Notes: a model not told the origin generated them from the letters alone. A stretch of 64,000 nt of DNA from Xanthomonas sontii (GCF_040529055.1 NZ_CP132342.1:682001-746000); one strand, 5' to 3'; counted from the stretch's first letter, positions 1 through 9,366 are shown. Numbers and translations are program-made.

Positions 1-219
1 GTGGGTGCGGCGGCTGCTCAGGCTGCGCGCGGCGTGGTGCGGCACGTAGTGCAGGGTGCGCGCGGCTTCCAGCACGCGCGCGCGCACCGACTCGGCCACG
101 TGCTGATGGCCGTTCATGGTGCGCGACACGGTGGCCACCGAGACGTTGGCCAGGCGCGCCACGTCCTTGATGGTGATGTTGGCGCGCGCATCCGGCGCCG
201 GCACGGGGGGCGGACTCAC
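1..219 (-). CDS. LacI-family transcriptional regulator, N-terminal part (runs off left edge)
   Basis: Only the first 73 codons are in the window. After a short proline-rich leader the protein reads as a LacI-type helix-turn-helix (ITIKDVARLANVSVATVSR) followed by the hinge-proximal segment, so it should bind a palindromic operator and respond to a sugar or sugar-derived ligand through the missing C-terminal domain. The start is a GTG whose bases overlap the TGA of the upstream gene (GTGA), which fixes the start and implies translational coupling with the glycoside-hydrolase-like gene. A LacI-type operator lies upstream of that gene, so local autoregulation is likely. The ligand cannot be read from this fragment. 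Confidence 0.9.
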   Translation of the reverse strand, partial: MSPPPVPAPDARANITIKDVARLANVSVATVSRTMNGHQHVAESVRARVLEAARTLHYVPHHAARSLSSRRTH

Positions 220-3200
220 CAGCGTGCCTCCAGGGTCCGGAACGGCTTGGACAGGGTCACGCCGCCGGCGTCGTAGTGGTCGATCCGGCGGCCGTCCACG
301 CGCACCTGGGTCGGCCGCGTGCGCGTCGGCCAGACCACGCGCACGGCGGTGCCGGCGCGCAGGCCGCTGTCGAGTTCGACGCGCAGCCGCCCGTCGCGCT
401 GGCGCGCACGCAGGCCGAGCGTGCCGTAGGCGGTGGGCAGGCGCTGCACGGCCAGGCCATCGTCGGCGAGCCAGGCTGGCGGCACGCCGGGCAGCAGCAC
501 CAGCGCATCGTCGCCCTCGTGCATGAGCATGCCGAACAGGGCGCGCGCGTACTCGGCGCCGATCCAGGTATGCGGCATGTCGCCCAGGTAGCGCGGGAAG
601 CGCAGCCGCGACTGCACCACCTCGGCCAGCACCTGCCATTCGAACGGGCGGCGGTCGCGCAGCAGGTCCTGCAGCAGTTCGTCGGCCACCTGCGGCTGGT
701 CTAGATGCACGTAGGTCAGCACGTTGCGCATCTCGTACGGGGTGTAGGCCCACAGCGCATTGGGTTGCTTGCGCTGGCGCACGTCTTCCAGATAGCGCGC
801 GAAGGTGGTGCGCAGCGCCGCCTCCGGCAGCAGGTCCTGCTGGCCGGTGGGATCCAGCGCGATCGAGACGCTGGTCGGATCGCCGTCGCCGAGGTCGGCC
901 GCAGCGGGAATGTAGTCCGCGCCCTTCCACGCCATGGTGGCGCGGATGGAAGCGGCCAGCGAGCTGCGCAGCGCCGCGTACTGTTCGCGCGCCCAGGCGG
1001 CGGTGGCGGCATCGCCCAGCGAGTCGGCCAGCCAGGCGCCGTCGTGCCAGCCCTTCAGCGCCCAGTAGTCGTCCCAGTAGCTGTGGGTGGGGCTGGAATA
1101 GCCTTCGTGGCTGATCGACGGGGCGAGGATGCCGCGGAAGCGTTCCGGCGCCGGCTGCTCGGCCATGTAGCCGGGCACCAGGGTGCGCTCGCGCAGTTCC
1201 TGCAGGAACTGCATCGCCTGCTTCACCTTCGGCAGGTAGGCGCGCACGCTTTCCGGGCCGCCGTCCAGCCGCGCGACGTCGGCGACCAGGGTGATGTACT
1301 CGCCCTGGCTGTCGTACTCCAGGTACGAGCCGAAGCCATCGTTGACGCTGCCGTCGTCGTTGAGGATCGGCGAGACCAGCCCGTTCGGGTGCACCGCGTG
1401 GTCGCTGTACCACTGCAGGTAGTCGCGCGCGACCTGCGCCTGGCCCATGCGCAGCAGGATCGCCGAGGTGGCCATGCCGTCGCGGATGAAGGAGCGGTTG
1501 TAGTTGCGCGGCCCCGGCTGCATCGCCGGGCCGGTCTGGTTGATCAGCATGTACGCGGCCTGCGCGCGCAGCATGTCCACCAGGCTGGCGTCGGGCAGGC
1601 GCAGGCCGACGTTGCCCAGGCGCTGCTGCCAGTCCGCGGAGACCTGCTCGGCCAGCGCGTCGAAGCTGCGGCCCGCGTCGCCGCGGCCGGCGGCGAGCAG
1701 CGCGTCGCGGTCCAGCGGCGGCGCCGGCGGCAGGCGACCCTGGGCGTCGGCGCTGGCGGTGCCCAGCGGAAACGCCAGCACCACGTCCTGTTGCTCACCC
1801 GGCGCCAGGCGCACCGTGTAGTTCAGCATCGCCGCGGCCAGGCCGTCGGCGTCGCGGGCCTGGCGCTGCGCCGGCAGCGTGCCGGCGGCGACGTGGCGGG
1901 TGATCTCGGTGGCGCCGTTCGCGCCGAACGCCTCGGCGCCGCCACCGCTGGGCGCGCTCAGCGAGGTCAGCAGCGCGCGGCCGTTGACCTGCACGACGTT
2001 GCCGTCGACGGCGACGTCGTGGATCGGCGACAGGCCGCCGTTCTGCCACGGCGGATTCATCTGCATCGGCCGCACCAGCAGCGACAGGGTGCCGCTGACC
2101 GGGGTGGTGCCGGTGTTGCGCAGGCGATGGCGCAGCAGCGTCACCGGCTGGCCGTCGCGTTCGATCGCGAAGGTCTCGCTGCGCAGTTCCAGCCCCGGCT
2201 GCGGCGACCAGCGCACCGACGGCATCGGCTTCCAACCGTCGCGCAAGGCGTGGGTCAGCGCATGGCCGTCGGCGCCGGCGGCGGTACCGGAGGCGTCGCG
2301 CCACAGCGGCTGCACCAGCGGCGCACCCTTCCATGCCTCCAGGTTGCCGTACTCGTCGAAGATCGATTTCTGCCGGCCGGCGTGGATGCCGACCGCGGTC
2401 CAGTAGGTCTGCTGCATGTGCAGCGAGGCCGGGAACAACGCGCGGGTGGCGCCGCGCTGCGCGGCGACCTGGTAGCGCTTCATCGGCGTCATCACCGCCT
2501 TCGGCCCCAGCAGGCGCAGGCGCGCCAGGGTCGGCGCGACGCCCCCGGGCGCGGCGTCGACGCGCAGGCGCAGCGCGCGCACCGGCAGCGGCGCGGTGCC
2601 GGCCAGGTAGGCGCTCTCGCTGTCGCCGGCCTGCGGATCGTCGGCCAGCGTGCGCCAGCGGCCCGCGGCGTCCTGCGCCTGCAGCTGCGCCGCGCCATGC
2701 GCACCGGCGAACTCGACGATCAGGCCGGCGCTGTCGAACGCGCGCGGGAAGGCGATATCCAGTTGCCGCGCCTGCACGCCGGTGCCTGGCATCGCCACCG
2801 CGGCACCGCCCTGCCACAGCGCCGCGGCGTCGGCCGCGGACACGCCACGCAATTGCGCGGCGCCGGCACCCAGCGGCTCCATTTCGTAGATCGACACGCC
2901 CCAGTCGGCGCTGCGCGCGGGCGCAGCCAGGCGCAGGTAGCGGGCCAGATGCGGCGCGAAGAACACGGTCTCGGTGCCGCCCAGCGAGTCGGCCATCGTG
3001 TACACCGTGTCCCAGCGCTGGCCATCGCGCGAGGTCTGCAGCAGGAAGCCTTCCGGATTGGAGGTGTCCCATTGCAGGCGCACGCCGCCGACCTGCGCGG
3101 CGCGGCCCAGGTCGATCTGGAACCAGTGGCCGGGACTGAAGGCGCCGGCGGTGCGGGTGCTGGCGTCGCCGTCGATCAGATAGCCGATCGCCTGCGCCTT

Positions 3201-3374
3201 GACCTGCTTGGAGGAACTGGACGCCTGCCATTGCGCACGCGGCGGCAGGCGGCCGTCCTGCGCCTGCACCGGGGCCGTCATCGCAAGTCCGTACAGGACT
3301 GCGGACAACACCCAGGCGCAGCGGCGCGCGCCACCGTGACCGAGCACTCGGATGATCTCTGACGAATATCGCAC
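216..3374 (-). CDS. Secreted discoidin-domain, six-hairpin glycosidase-like protein
   Basis: About 1052 residues. An N-terminal Sec signal (hydrophobic WVLSAVLYGLAMTAPVQAQ) is followed by an F5/8 type C (discoidin) carbohydrate-binding-like domain (roughly residues 45-170), a beta-rich middle region, and a C-terminal (alpha/alpha)6 six-hairpin-type region with aromatic and acidic segments such as YNRSFIRDGMATSA and YSDHAVHPNGLVSPILNDDG. It is probably a periplasmic or secreted glycoside hydrolase acting on plant or bacterial oligosaccharide; the substrate is unknown. The start is uncertain: a GTG at 3374 has GGGGGA five bases upstream, and a GTG at 3347 gives a shorter signal peptide. The stop overlaps the start of the downstream LacI-type regulator, and a LacI-type operator lies 55 bases upstream, suggesting sugar-induced expression. 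Confidence 0.8.
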   Translation of the reverse strand: MRYSSEIIRVLGHGGARRCAWVLSAVLYGLAMTAPVQAQDGRLPPRAQWQASSSSKQVKAQAIGYLIDGDASTRTAGAFSPGHWFQIDLGRAAQVGGVRLQWDTSNPEGFLLQTSRDGQRWDTVYTMADSLGGTETVFFAPHLARYLRLAAPARSADWGVSIYEMEPLGAGAAQLRGVSAADAAALWQGGAAVAMPGTGVQARQLDIAFPRAFDSAGLIVEFAGAHGAAQLQAQDAAGRWRTLADDPQAGDSESAYLAGTAPLPVRALRLRVDAAPGGVAPTLARLRLLGPKAVMTPMKRYQVAAQRGATRALFPASLHMQQTYWTAVGIHAGRQKSIFDEYGNLEAWKGAPLVQPLWRDASGTAAGADGHALTHALRDGWKPMPSVRWSPQPGLELRSETFAIERDGQPVTLLRHRLRNTGTTPVSGTLSLLVRPMQMNPPWQNGGLSPIHDVAVDGNVVQVNGRALLTSLSAPSGGGAEAFGANGATEITRHVAAGTLPAQRQARDADGLAAAMLNYTVRLAPGEQQDVVLAFPLGTASADAQGRLPPAPPLDRDALLAAGRGDAGRSFDALAEQVSADWQQRLGNVGLRLPDASLVDMLRAQAAYMLINQTGPAMQPGPRNYNRSFIRDGMATSAILLRMGQAQVARDYLQWYSDHAVHPNGLVSPILNDDGSVNDGFGSYLEYDSQGEYITLVADVARLDGGPESVRAYLPKVKQAMQFLQELRERTLVPGYMAEQPAPERFRGILAPSISHEGYSSPTHSYWDDYWALKGWHDGAWLADSLGDAATAAWAREQYAALRSSLAASIRATMAWKGADYIPAAADLGDGDPTSVSIALDPTGQQDLLPEAALRTTFARYLEDVRQRKQPNALWAYTPYEMRNVLTYVHLDQPQVADELLQDLLRDRRPFEWQVLAEVVQSRLRFPRYLGDMPHTWIGAEYARALFGMLMHEGDDALVLLPGVPPAWLADDGLAVQRLPTAYGTLGLRARQRDGRLRVELDSGLRAGTAVRVVWPTRTRPTQVRVDGRRIDHYDAGGVTLSKPFRTLEARW

Positions 3375-3428
3375 TGGGTCCCCCGGCCAGCACCGCCTCA
3401 ATCGAGGTGGGCGGACGTTAGCAGCAAC

Positions 3429-3442
3429 TGCAAGCGGTTACA
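3429..3442. promoter_or_regulatory. LacI-family operator
   Basis: TGCAAGCGGTTACA fits the LacI/GalR-family pattern TGNAANCGNTTNCA with a central CG. It lies upstream of the glycoside-hydrolase-like gene, whose downstream, translationally coupled neighbour encodes a LacI-type regulator. On the minus strand it overlaps a possible -10 (TGTAAC) with TTGCGG 16 bases further upstream, a position suited to repression. That this particular regulator binds here is inferred. Confidence 0.6.
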
Positions 3443-3659
3443 TGATGCGTTGCAACATCCGCAATCCACTGGCACATCTGGCCATCTGCCGACATGCCTG
3501 TCCCGACACCCCAACACCGGGTCATGAAATGTCCCGCCGCGACAAGCCCAGCCCCCTGGCTGCCTGCCGGTCGTCCCCGCACCGCCGCCCCGCCCGGCTT
3601 GCCGGAATCGCCCGCGCCCAGCAAGATGCGGGACGTTTTGGGGAACGAGCCCGCATCGT

Positions 3660-4598
3660 ATGTCGTCCTGCCCGACCCGGGTCATCTCCTCGCGCGCGCT
3701 GTGCGTCCTGCTGTTGGCGATGCTCGCCCTGGCCGTGGGCGGATGCAAGCGCGCGCCCGCCGAACTGCCCGGCGCCAGCGCCGAGCCGGCCGCCGCGGTG
3801 CGCACGCTGGCGCACGCGCTGCAACGCAACGACCTGCTCGGTTACGCCCGCGCCGCGGTGCCGCCGGCCCAGTACCAGCGCCTGCAACAGGCCTGGAGCG
3901 AGGACCGCAGCCGCTGGCCGCTGACCGAGCTGCCGCTGGCCGAACGCCTGCCCGAGGTGCTCGACACCCTCGCCGCGCCGGACGCCGAGCGCCAGCTGCA
4001 ACGCGCCTTCGACGCGCAGTTCGGCGGCCAGGCGGCGAGCCTGAAGCAGGCGGCACACTCGCTGGGCCTGTTCGGCGTGCAGTTCCTGCGCAACCAGGGC
4101 CACTACACGCCCGAACAGCGCGGCCACTACGTGCAACTGGTGCAGGCGCTGAGCGGCTGGGCCGCGCGCGCGCCGTTGTCCGAGCGCAAACGCGCCCAGG
4201 CGGCGATCGCGCGGCTGTGCGCGGGCGCGCGCCGCACCGGCGTGCGCAACGATGCCGACCTGCGCACCCTGGGCATGGACGAGAGCCTGCGCCGGCTGGG
4301 CCCGTTCCTGGCCGACCTCAAGGCGGTGCTGGCCGACTACGGCCTGGACCTGGATGCCAGCGCCGGCGCGCTGCGCACCGGCCTGGTCAACCAGCAGGGC
4401 GACCAGGCGGTGGTGCGCATCCAGTACCCGCTGGACGGCGAACAGATCGACACCACGGCGGTGCTGGTGCGCCGCGACGGGCACTGGTACCTGCGCGACA
4501 CCCTCAGCGAGGTGGATGCGCTGCTGGCGGCCAGCGCCGGCACCGCCGCCGCGGCCGCGGCACCCGCCGCCGACCCCGTCCCGCCGGCTAAGCGATAA
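3660..4598 (+). CDS. Putative lipoprotein of unknown function
   Basis: 312 residues. The N-terminus has a basic stretch, a hydrophobic core and a lipobox (LAVGGC, Cys29), so it should be a lipid-anchored envelope protein. The mature part is largely helical, rich in Ala, Arg and Gln, and ends in a proline/alanine tail; it resembles uncharacterised xanthomonad proteins and carries no catalytic motif I recognise. Its TAA stop shares one base with the ATG of plsB (TAATG), so the two genes are almost certainly co-transcribed and translationally coupled. A role in envelope or phospholipid homeostasis is only a guess from this linkage. Confidence 0.75.
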   Translation: MSSCPTRVISSRALCVLLLAMLALAVGGCKRAPAELPGASAEPAAAVRTLAHALQRNDLLGYARAAVPPAQYQRLQQAWSEDRSRWPLTELPLAERLPEVLDTLAAPDAERQLQRAFDAQFGGQAASLKQAAHSLGLFGVQFLRNQGHYTPEQRGHYVQLVQALSGWAARAPLSERKRAQAAIARLCAGARRTGVRNDADLRTLGMDESLRRLGPFLADLKAVLADYGLDLDASAGALRTGLVNQQGDQAVVRIQYPLDGEQIDTTAVLVRRDGHWYLRDTLSEVDALLAASAGTAAAAAAPAADPVPPAKR

Positions 4599-7270
4599 TG
4601 GCCCAGATGCCAGAACAGAATCCCCTCCCGTTCCCCGACGACGCCGCGGCCGCACGCGCGGCCGACGCGGCACGTGCGCCCGCCGACGCCTCCCCGGCCG
4701 CCCCCGGCGCGTCCCCCTCCTCGACCGCCGCCCCCTCCACCCTGCCGGTGGCCGCACCCGCCGCGCGCCAGGCCAAGGGGCCGCTGTGGGCGCGCCTGCT
4801 CGGCCGCCTGGCCGATCCCTGGCTGGGCCTGAAGATCGAACCGGCCGAGCCGGGCCAGTACAACGACGGCCGCCCGGTGGTGTACGTGCTGGAGGACTAC
4901 GGCCTGTCCAACGCGCTGATCCTGGACAAGGCCTGCCGCGAATCCGGCCTGCCGTCGCCGCTGGTGCCGCTGCCCGGCGACCCGCTGGGCCGCAAGCGCG
5001 CCTACCTGGCGCTGTCCCGGCGCAGCAGCAACCACGCGCTGCTGCCGGAGCAGCGCGGCGCCAAGACCCACTCCGATTCGCTGGCCAAGCTGCTGCAGGC
5101 GCACCGCGAGCGCCCGGACCTGGACATCCACCTGGTGCCGGTGTCGATCTTCGTCGGCCGCGCCCCGGACAAGCAGAGCGGCTGGTTCGCCGTGCTGTTC
5201 TCGGAAAACTGGGCACTGGTGGGCAGCTTTCGGCGCCTGCTCGGCGTGCTGCTCAACGGCCGCAGCACCATCGTGCGCTTCGCCCCGCCGGTGTCGATGC
5301 GGCAGACGGTGGAGGAAGGGCTGCCGCCCGAGCGCACCGTGCGCAAGCTGCAGCGCGTGCTGCGCACCCACTTCCGGCGCATCCGCGAGGCGGTGATCGG
5401 CCCCGACCTGTCGACCCGGCGCCTGCTGGTGGACCAGGTGCTGGCCGCCGAGCCGGTGCGCGAGGCGATCGCCGCGCAGGCCAAGCGCGACAACAGCAAA
5501 CCGGTGGACGCCTGGCGCAAGGCGCACGCCTACGCCTGGGAAATCGCCGCCGACTATTCCAGCCCGGTGGTGCGCTCGGCCAGCTTCCTGCTGACCCACG
5601 TCTGGAACCGCATCTACGCCGGCGTGCTGGTCCACCACCTGGACAAGCTCAAGGACGCCGCGCCCGGGCACGAAGTGATCTACGTGCCCAGCCACCGCAG
5701 CCACATGGACTACCTGCTGCTGTCCTACCTGCTGTACGAACGCGGCATCGTGCCGCCGCACATCGTGGCCGGCATCAACCTCAACCTGCCGGTGGTCGGC
5801 ACCCTGCTGCGCAAGGGCGGCGCGTTCTTCATCCGCCGCTCGATCAAGGGCAACGCGCTGTACTCGGCGGTGCTCAGCGAGTACGTGGCGCAACTGGTCG
5901 CCGGCGGCTACTCGATCGAGTACTTCGTCGAAGGCGGGCGCTCGCGCACCGGCCGCCTGCTGCAGCCCAAGGGCGGCATGATCGCGATGACCCTGCGCGC
6001 GTTCCTGCGCCAGCCGCGCAAGCCGGTGCTGTTCCAGCCGATCTACGTCGGCTACGAGAAGCTGATGGAAGGCAACAGCTACCTCGACGAACTCAGCGGC
6101 CGGCCCAAGGAGAAGGAATCGATCTGGGCGCTGCTGTGGGGCATCCCCAAGGTGCTCAAGCAGAACTACGGCCAGGTGGTGGTGAACTTCGGCGAGCCGA
6201 TTCCGTTGAGCCAGGTGCTGGCGCAGCGCGCGCCGGAATGGGACGGCCAGCCGCTGGGCGAGGACGAGAAACCGGCCTGGTTGAACGGCACCGTCGATGC
6301 GCTGGCGCAGCAGATCCAGGTGCACATCAACGCCGCCGCCGACGTCAATCCGGTCAACCTGCTGGCGCTGGCGCTGCTGTCCACGCCCAAGCACGCCATG
6401 GGCGAGGCCGACCTGATCGCGCAGATCGAACTGTGCAAGAAGCTGCTGGCGGAACTGCCGTACTCGGACCGGGTCACGGTGACCCCGCATTCGCCCGAGC
6501 GCATCATCGCCCACGCCGAAGAGATCAACGTGCTCACCCGCACGCCGCATCCGCTCGGCGACGTGCTCAGCGTCAACGGCGACAACGCGGTGCTGCTGAG
6601 CTACTTCCGCAACAACGTGCTGCACCTGTTCACCGCCTCCTCGTGGGTGGCGTGCTGTTTCCAGAACAACCGCCGCATGAGCCGCGCCGGCCTGCTGCGG
6701 CTGGGCCGCACCGTGTACCCGTTCCTGCAGGCGGAGCTGTTCCTGCCGTGGAGCGAGGACCAGTTCGCCGAGCGCATCGAACGCACCATCGAGGTGTTCG
6801 TGCGCGAAGGCCTGCTGCTGCAGCTCGCCGAGGACGACGGCAGCGTGCTGGCGCGCAACACCGGCCAGACCGACGAGGTGTTCCGCCTGCGGGCCATCGG
6901 CCACTCGCTGCAACAGGCGTTCGAGCGCTATTACATCGCCATCTCGGTCCTGGTGAAGAACGGCCCGGGCAAGCTCGGCGCCGGCGAACTGGAGAGCCTG
7001 TGCCAGCAGGCCGCGCAACGCCTGAGCCTGCTGTACGCACCGGCGGCGCCGGAGTTCTTCGACAAGACCCTGTTCCGCGGCTTCATCCAGAAGCTGCGCG
7101 AACTGAAGCTGGTGTGGCCCGACGAGAACAGCAAGCTGGTGTTCGACGAACGGCTGGATGCGTGGGCGAAGGACGCCAAGTTCATCCTCGGCCGTGAGCT
7201 GCGCCACACCATCGAGCGGGTCAGTCCGGAAGCGGCGAAGGTGGAGGAGCCGCCGGTTCCGCAGGATTGA
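4598..7270 (+). CDS. plsB: Glycerol-3-phosphate 1-O-acyltransferase PlsB
   Basis: 890 residues. Catalyses transfer of an acyl group to the sn-1 position of glycerol-3-phosphate, the first step of phospholipid synthesis, at the inner membrane. The acyltransferase motifs are intact: HX4D in SHRSHMDY (H366, D371), the glycerol-phosphate-binding region around GGAFFIRRS, EGGRSRTG, and a following PIYVGYE block. The first 60 residues are a low-complexity Ala/Pro linker, longer than in E. coli PlsB. The ATG overlaps the stop of the preceding lipoprotein gene. The 3' end and following sequence resemble those of the next gene (matching PVPQD/SVPQD tails and a hairpin). Confidence 0.97.
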   Translation: MAQMPEQNPLPFPDDAAAARAADAARAPADASPAAPGASPSSTAAPSTLPVAAPAARQAKGPLWARLLGRLADPWLGLKIEPAEPGQYNDGRPVVYVLEDYGLSNALILDKACRESGLPSPLVPLPGDPLGRKRAYLALSRRSSNHALLPEQRGAKTHSDSLAKLLQAHRERPDLDIHLVPVSIFVGRAPDKQSGWFAVLFSENWALVGSFRRLLGVLLNGRSTIVRFAPPVSMRQTVEEGLPPERTVRKLQRVLRTHFRRIREAVIGPDLSTRRLLVDQVLAAEPVREAIAAQAKRDNSKPVDAWRKAHAYAWEIAADYSSPVVRSASFLLTHVWNRIYAGVLVHHLDKLKDAAPGHEVIYVPSHRSHMDYLLLSYLLYERGIVPPHIVAGINLNLPVVGTLLRKGGAFFIRRSIKGNALYSAVLSEYVAQLVAGGYSIEYFVEGGRSRTGRLLQPKGGMIAMTLRAFLRQPRKPVLFQPIYVGYEKLMEGNSYLDELSGRPKEKESIWALLWGIPKVLKQNYGQVVVNFGEPIPLSQVLAQRAPEWDGQPLGEDEKPAWLNGTVDALAQQIQVHINAAADVNPVNLLALALLSTPKHAMGEADLIAQIELCKKLLAELPYSDRVTVTPHSPERIIAHAEEINVLTRTPHPLGDVLSVNGDNAVLLSYFRNNVLHLFTASSWVACCFQNNRRMSRAGLLRLGRTVYPFLQAELFLPWSEDQFAERIERTIEVFVREGLLLQLAEDDGSVLARNTGQTDEVFRLRAIGHSLQQAFERYYIAISVLVKNGPGKLGAGELESLCQQAAQRLSLLYAPAAPEFFDKTLFRGFIQKLRELKLVWPDENSKLVFDERLDAWAKDAKFILGRELRHTIERVSPEAAKVEEPPVPQD

Positions 7271-7300
7271 GGCGGCAGTCGCAGCACTTGCCGTCGTGAT

Positions 7301-7331
7301 GCGGTGAGATCCTGGCGCGTGGCGACGCGCC
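7301..7331. repeat. Short hairpin repeat after plsB (copy 1 of 3)
   Basis: The element ends in TGGCGCG-tggcga-CGCGCCA, a perfect 7-bp stem with a 6-base loop. The 29 bases 7301-7329 match 8358-8386 with about four differences, and a third hairpin lies at 9944-9967. Each follows a gene stop closely, so they may stabilise 3' ends or act as weak terminators; none has a T-tract. Confidence 0.5.
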
Positions 7332-7458
7332 AAACAGAAGGACGCCCTGGTATCACTGCGGCGCGGCGGTTGACGTCGCGGCACAGTGACTTCCGACACG
7401 CGACCGTGGGCCTGTGCGGCCCGAGCATGCTCCAAACTCCCTGCTGCGGGTTCCGGCG

Positions 7459-8328
7459 ATGCGCACAGCTCCTCTTTTCGCTCTGTTGCTGCTTGCCGCC
7501 TCCAGCGGGCCCGCGTGGGCCGACCAGGGCGACGACGCTGGCAAGCACGACCACCGGCCGCAGGTGTCCTCGCGCCAGTGCGGCCTGAGCACGCCGTTCA
7601 ACGTGCTCGCCGACACTGGCGGCATCTGGCTGACCCGCAGCGATGGCGACGGGCCGCGCGAGATCTTCTTCCATGCGGGCGAATTGAGCGTGGATCGCCA
7701 GGTGCAGCAGATCGGCGACGCCGATGCGCAGCGGCTGCTGGAGATGGAACGCGAAACCCGCGCGCTGATGCCGCAGGTGGCCGACCTTTCGCACGAGGTG
7801 GTCGATCTCAGCTACGACGTGCTGGGTTCTGTTGTGGAGATGCTGACCGGCAGTGCCGGCAACGCGCGCAAGATCGAGCGGCTACGCACGCACGCCAACG
7901 CCTACGTCGACGGCACCCTCGGCAAGGGGCGCTGGGACCAGGAGGCGTTCGACGACCGGTTCGAGGACTATGTCGAGACGCAGGCGGAAAGCTTCGTGGG
8001 CAGCATCACCCGTCATGTGCTCTGGCAGGTCATGACGGGCCGTGGGGAGGCCATCGGCGAACGCGCCGACCGCATGGACGCCGCCCTCGAGGCGCGGCTG
8101 GATGCGCGCAGCAAGGGCATCGAGCGCAAGGCCGAGGCGCTGTGCACACGGGTGGCGCGGCTGGACCAGCTGCAGCAGGCGCTGGAGTACCGCTATCGCG
8201 GCCAGCCTCTGCGCCTGCTTGCCGCCAACCAGGACGGAGCGAGCGAACAGGGCACCACCACGCTCGTCAGCACCGACGATACGCCGCGCAGCAATGCGAT
8301 CGCGGTGCCGTCGGTTCCGCAGGACTGA
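7459..8328 (+). CDS. DUF2884 (YggN-like) family exported protein
   Basis: 289 residues. It starts with a Sec signal peptide (MRTAPLFALLLLAASSGPAWA), followed by a mature region containing a helical middle with REIFFHAGELSVDRQ and LSHEVVDLSYDVLG segments typical of the DUF2884/YggN family of periplasmic proteins of unknown function. I chose the ATG at 7459 because it gives the most compact signal peptide; an in-frame upstream ATG at 7414 is also open. No catalytic residues are recognisable. The stop is followed by a hairpin repeat like that after plsB. Location is probably the periplasm. Confidence 0.75.
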   Translation: MRTAPLFALLLLAASSGPAWADQGDDAGKHDHRPQVSSRQCGLSTPFNVLADTGGIWLTRSDGDGPREIFFHAGELSVDRQVQQIGDADAQRLLEMERETRALMPQVADLSHEVVDLSYDVLGSVVEMLTGSAGNARKIERLRTHANAYVDGTLGKGRWDQEAFDDRFEDYVETQAESFVGSITRHVLWQVMTGRGEAIGERADRMDAALEARLDARSKGIERKAEALCTRVARLDQLQQALEYRYRGQPLRLLAANQDGASEQGTTTLVSTDDTPRSNAIAVPSVPQD

Positions 8329-8357
8329 GTCTGACGCCGCTGCGCGTGGCGCGACCC

Positions 8358-8389
8358 GCAGTGGAATCCCGGCGCGTGGCGACGCGGCG
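8358..8389. repeat. Short hairpin repeat (copy 2 of 3)
   Basis: Near-copy of the element after plsB, located 30 bases after the DUF2884 gene. The stem has one mismatch (CCGGCGCG paired with CGCGGCGG around tggcga). The preceding 18 bases at the gene's 3' end (8312-8329) also match the 3' end of plsB (7254-7271) with one difference, at nearly the same spacing, so a longer ancestral duplication is possible. Confidence 0.45.
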
Positions 8390-8422
8390 GACACCCTGAC
8401 GCGGCGACCATGGAAGCACCGC

Positions 8423-9001
8423 TCAGGCGTCGAACAGATCTCCGGTGCGCGGCCCCGCAGCCGCCGCATCGGGCGGATAGACCAACTGCCCCTGCGCGTC
8501 GCTGCGCGCAGCCGGGTTGAGCGTGGCCGGCTCCTGGCGGGCGACGTCGATCAGGTGCACCACCGGGTGGCCGTGATGCAGCAGATGGTCGCAGATGATC
8601 TGGCGGTGGCACTGGCGCCAGTAGGCCTCGGCGCACATCACCGCGCAGGCGCCGTCGTCGCCGAAGGCCTGCAACTCGGTCAGCGCCTCGGCGAATTCGC
8701 TGCCCAACGCATAGTCGGCGTAGTTGTGGAAGCTGACGCTGCGCCAGTGACCGTTGCGCCGCGGATCGACCCCCGGCTGCCTGCCGCGGCGCCCGCCCAG
8801 GGCGCGGAAGTGCCGGTAGGCGATGCCTGCCGCGGCCAGCGCCGGTGCCAGCGCGCTGCCGTCGAACTGCGGGAACCGCCGCGAATACGGAAAAGCGCGC
8901 ACGTCGGCGAGCCGGGTGACGCCGGCGCCCTGCAGGATCTGCAGGAAGGTCTCCAGGCTGCGCGTGGAATGGCCGACGCTGAAGAAGGTCGCCGCGCTCA
9001 C
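8423..9001 (-). CDS. DUF488 family protein
   Basis: 192 residues. The opening FFSVGHSTRSLETFLQIL, the LADVRAFPYSRRFPQF block, the central FHNYADYALG segment and the cysteine-containing CAVMCAEAYWRQCHRQII region are characteristic of DUF488 proteins, soluble cytoplasmic proteins of unknown biochemical activity. The start is a GTG (8999-9001) whose bases overlap the TGA of the upstream DUF465 gene, which decides the start against longer in-frame readings. The two genes form a tight pair with coupled translation. No membrane segment or signal peptide is visible. Confidence 0.85.
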   Translation of the reverse strand: MSAATFFSVGHSTRSLETFLQILQGAGVTRLADVRAFPYSRRFPQFDGSALAPALAAAGIAYRHFRALGGRRGRQPGVDPRRNGHWRSVSFHNYADYALGSEFAEALTELQAFGDDGACAVMCAEAYWRQCHRQIICDHLLHHGHPVVHLIDVARQEPATLNPAARSDAQGQLVYPPDAAAAGPRTGDLFDA

Positions 9002-9201
9002 GCCGGTTCGTCGGGGATCAGCAGATGCTCCAGGCGCAGGATGCAGTCCTTCAGTTGCAGCTTGCGCTTCTTCAGCCGCTTGGCTTCCAGCTCGTCGTCC
9101 AGATTGGCCGGGATGCGCTGCAACTGTTCGTCGAGCGCGCGGTGCTCCCGACGCAGGGCGTCGATGCGCAGGGAGATCTCGGCGGGCGTCAGGGTGTCCA
9201 C
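8998..9201 (-). CDS. DUF465 (YdcH-like) small coiled-coil protein
   Basis: About 67 residues from the GTG at 9201. The sequence is a basic/acidic helical hairpin (LRREHRALDEQLQ, then EAKRLKKRKLQLKDCI) typical of the YdcH/DUF465 family, small cytoplasmic coiled-coil proteins of unknown role. A longer in-frame start at 9282 would add a cysteine-rich leader unlike the family, so the internal GTG is preferred. The stop codon overlaps the DUF488 start by four bases (GTGA). Confidence 0.75.
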   Translation of the reverse strand: MDTLTPAEISLRIDALRREHRALDEQLQRIPANLDDELEAKRLKKRKLQLKDCILRLEHLLIPDEPA

Positions 9202-9366
9202 GAGGTTCGAGCATACACAGGCCACCGGTCCGCCGTCACCGTGCAACGCGCCGCTATGCCGGACGCAGGACAGCCGGCACAATGCGCGCGGGCGCCGCGG
9301 CGGAGGCGGTGCCCTCCCACACTCGTGCCACCCGCGGCAGGATCGCCGCGCCGAAAGGAGTCAGCC

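Noticed and set aside
705..3362. A long plus-strand open frame of 885 codons antisense to the glycosidase-like gene
   Set aside because: Its translation is Arg/Ala/Gln-rich with no family resemblance; it is a by-product of high GC content opposite a real coding strand.
4337..7435. A 1032-codon minus-strand open frame over plsB
   Set aside because: Composition typical of antisense frames, and plsB on the plus strand has all its motifs.
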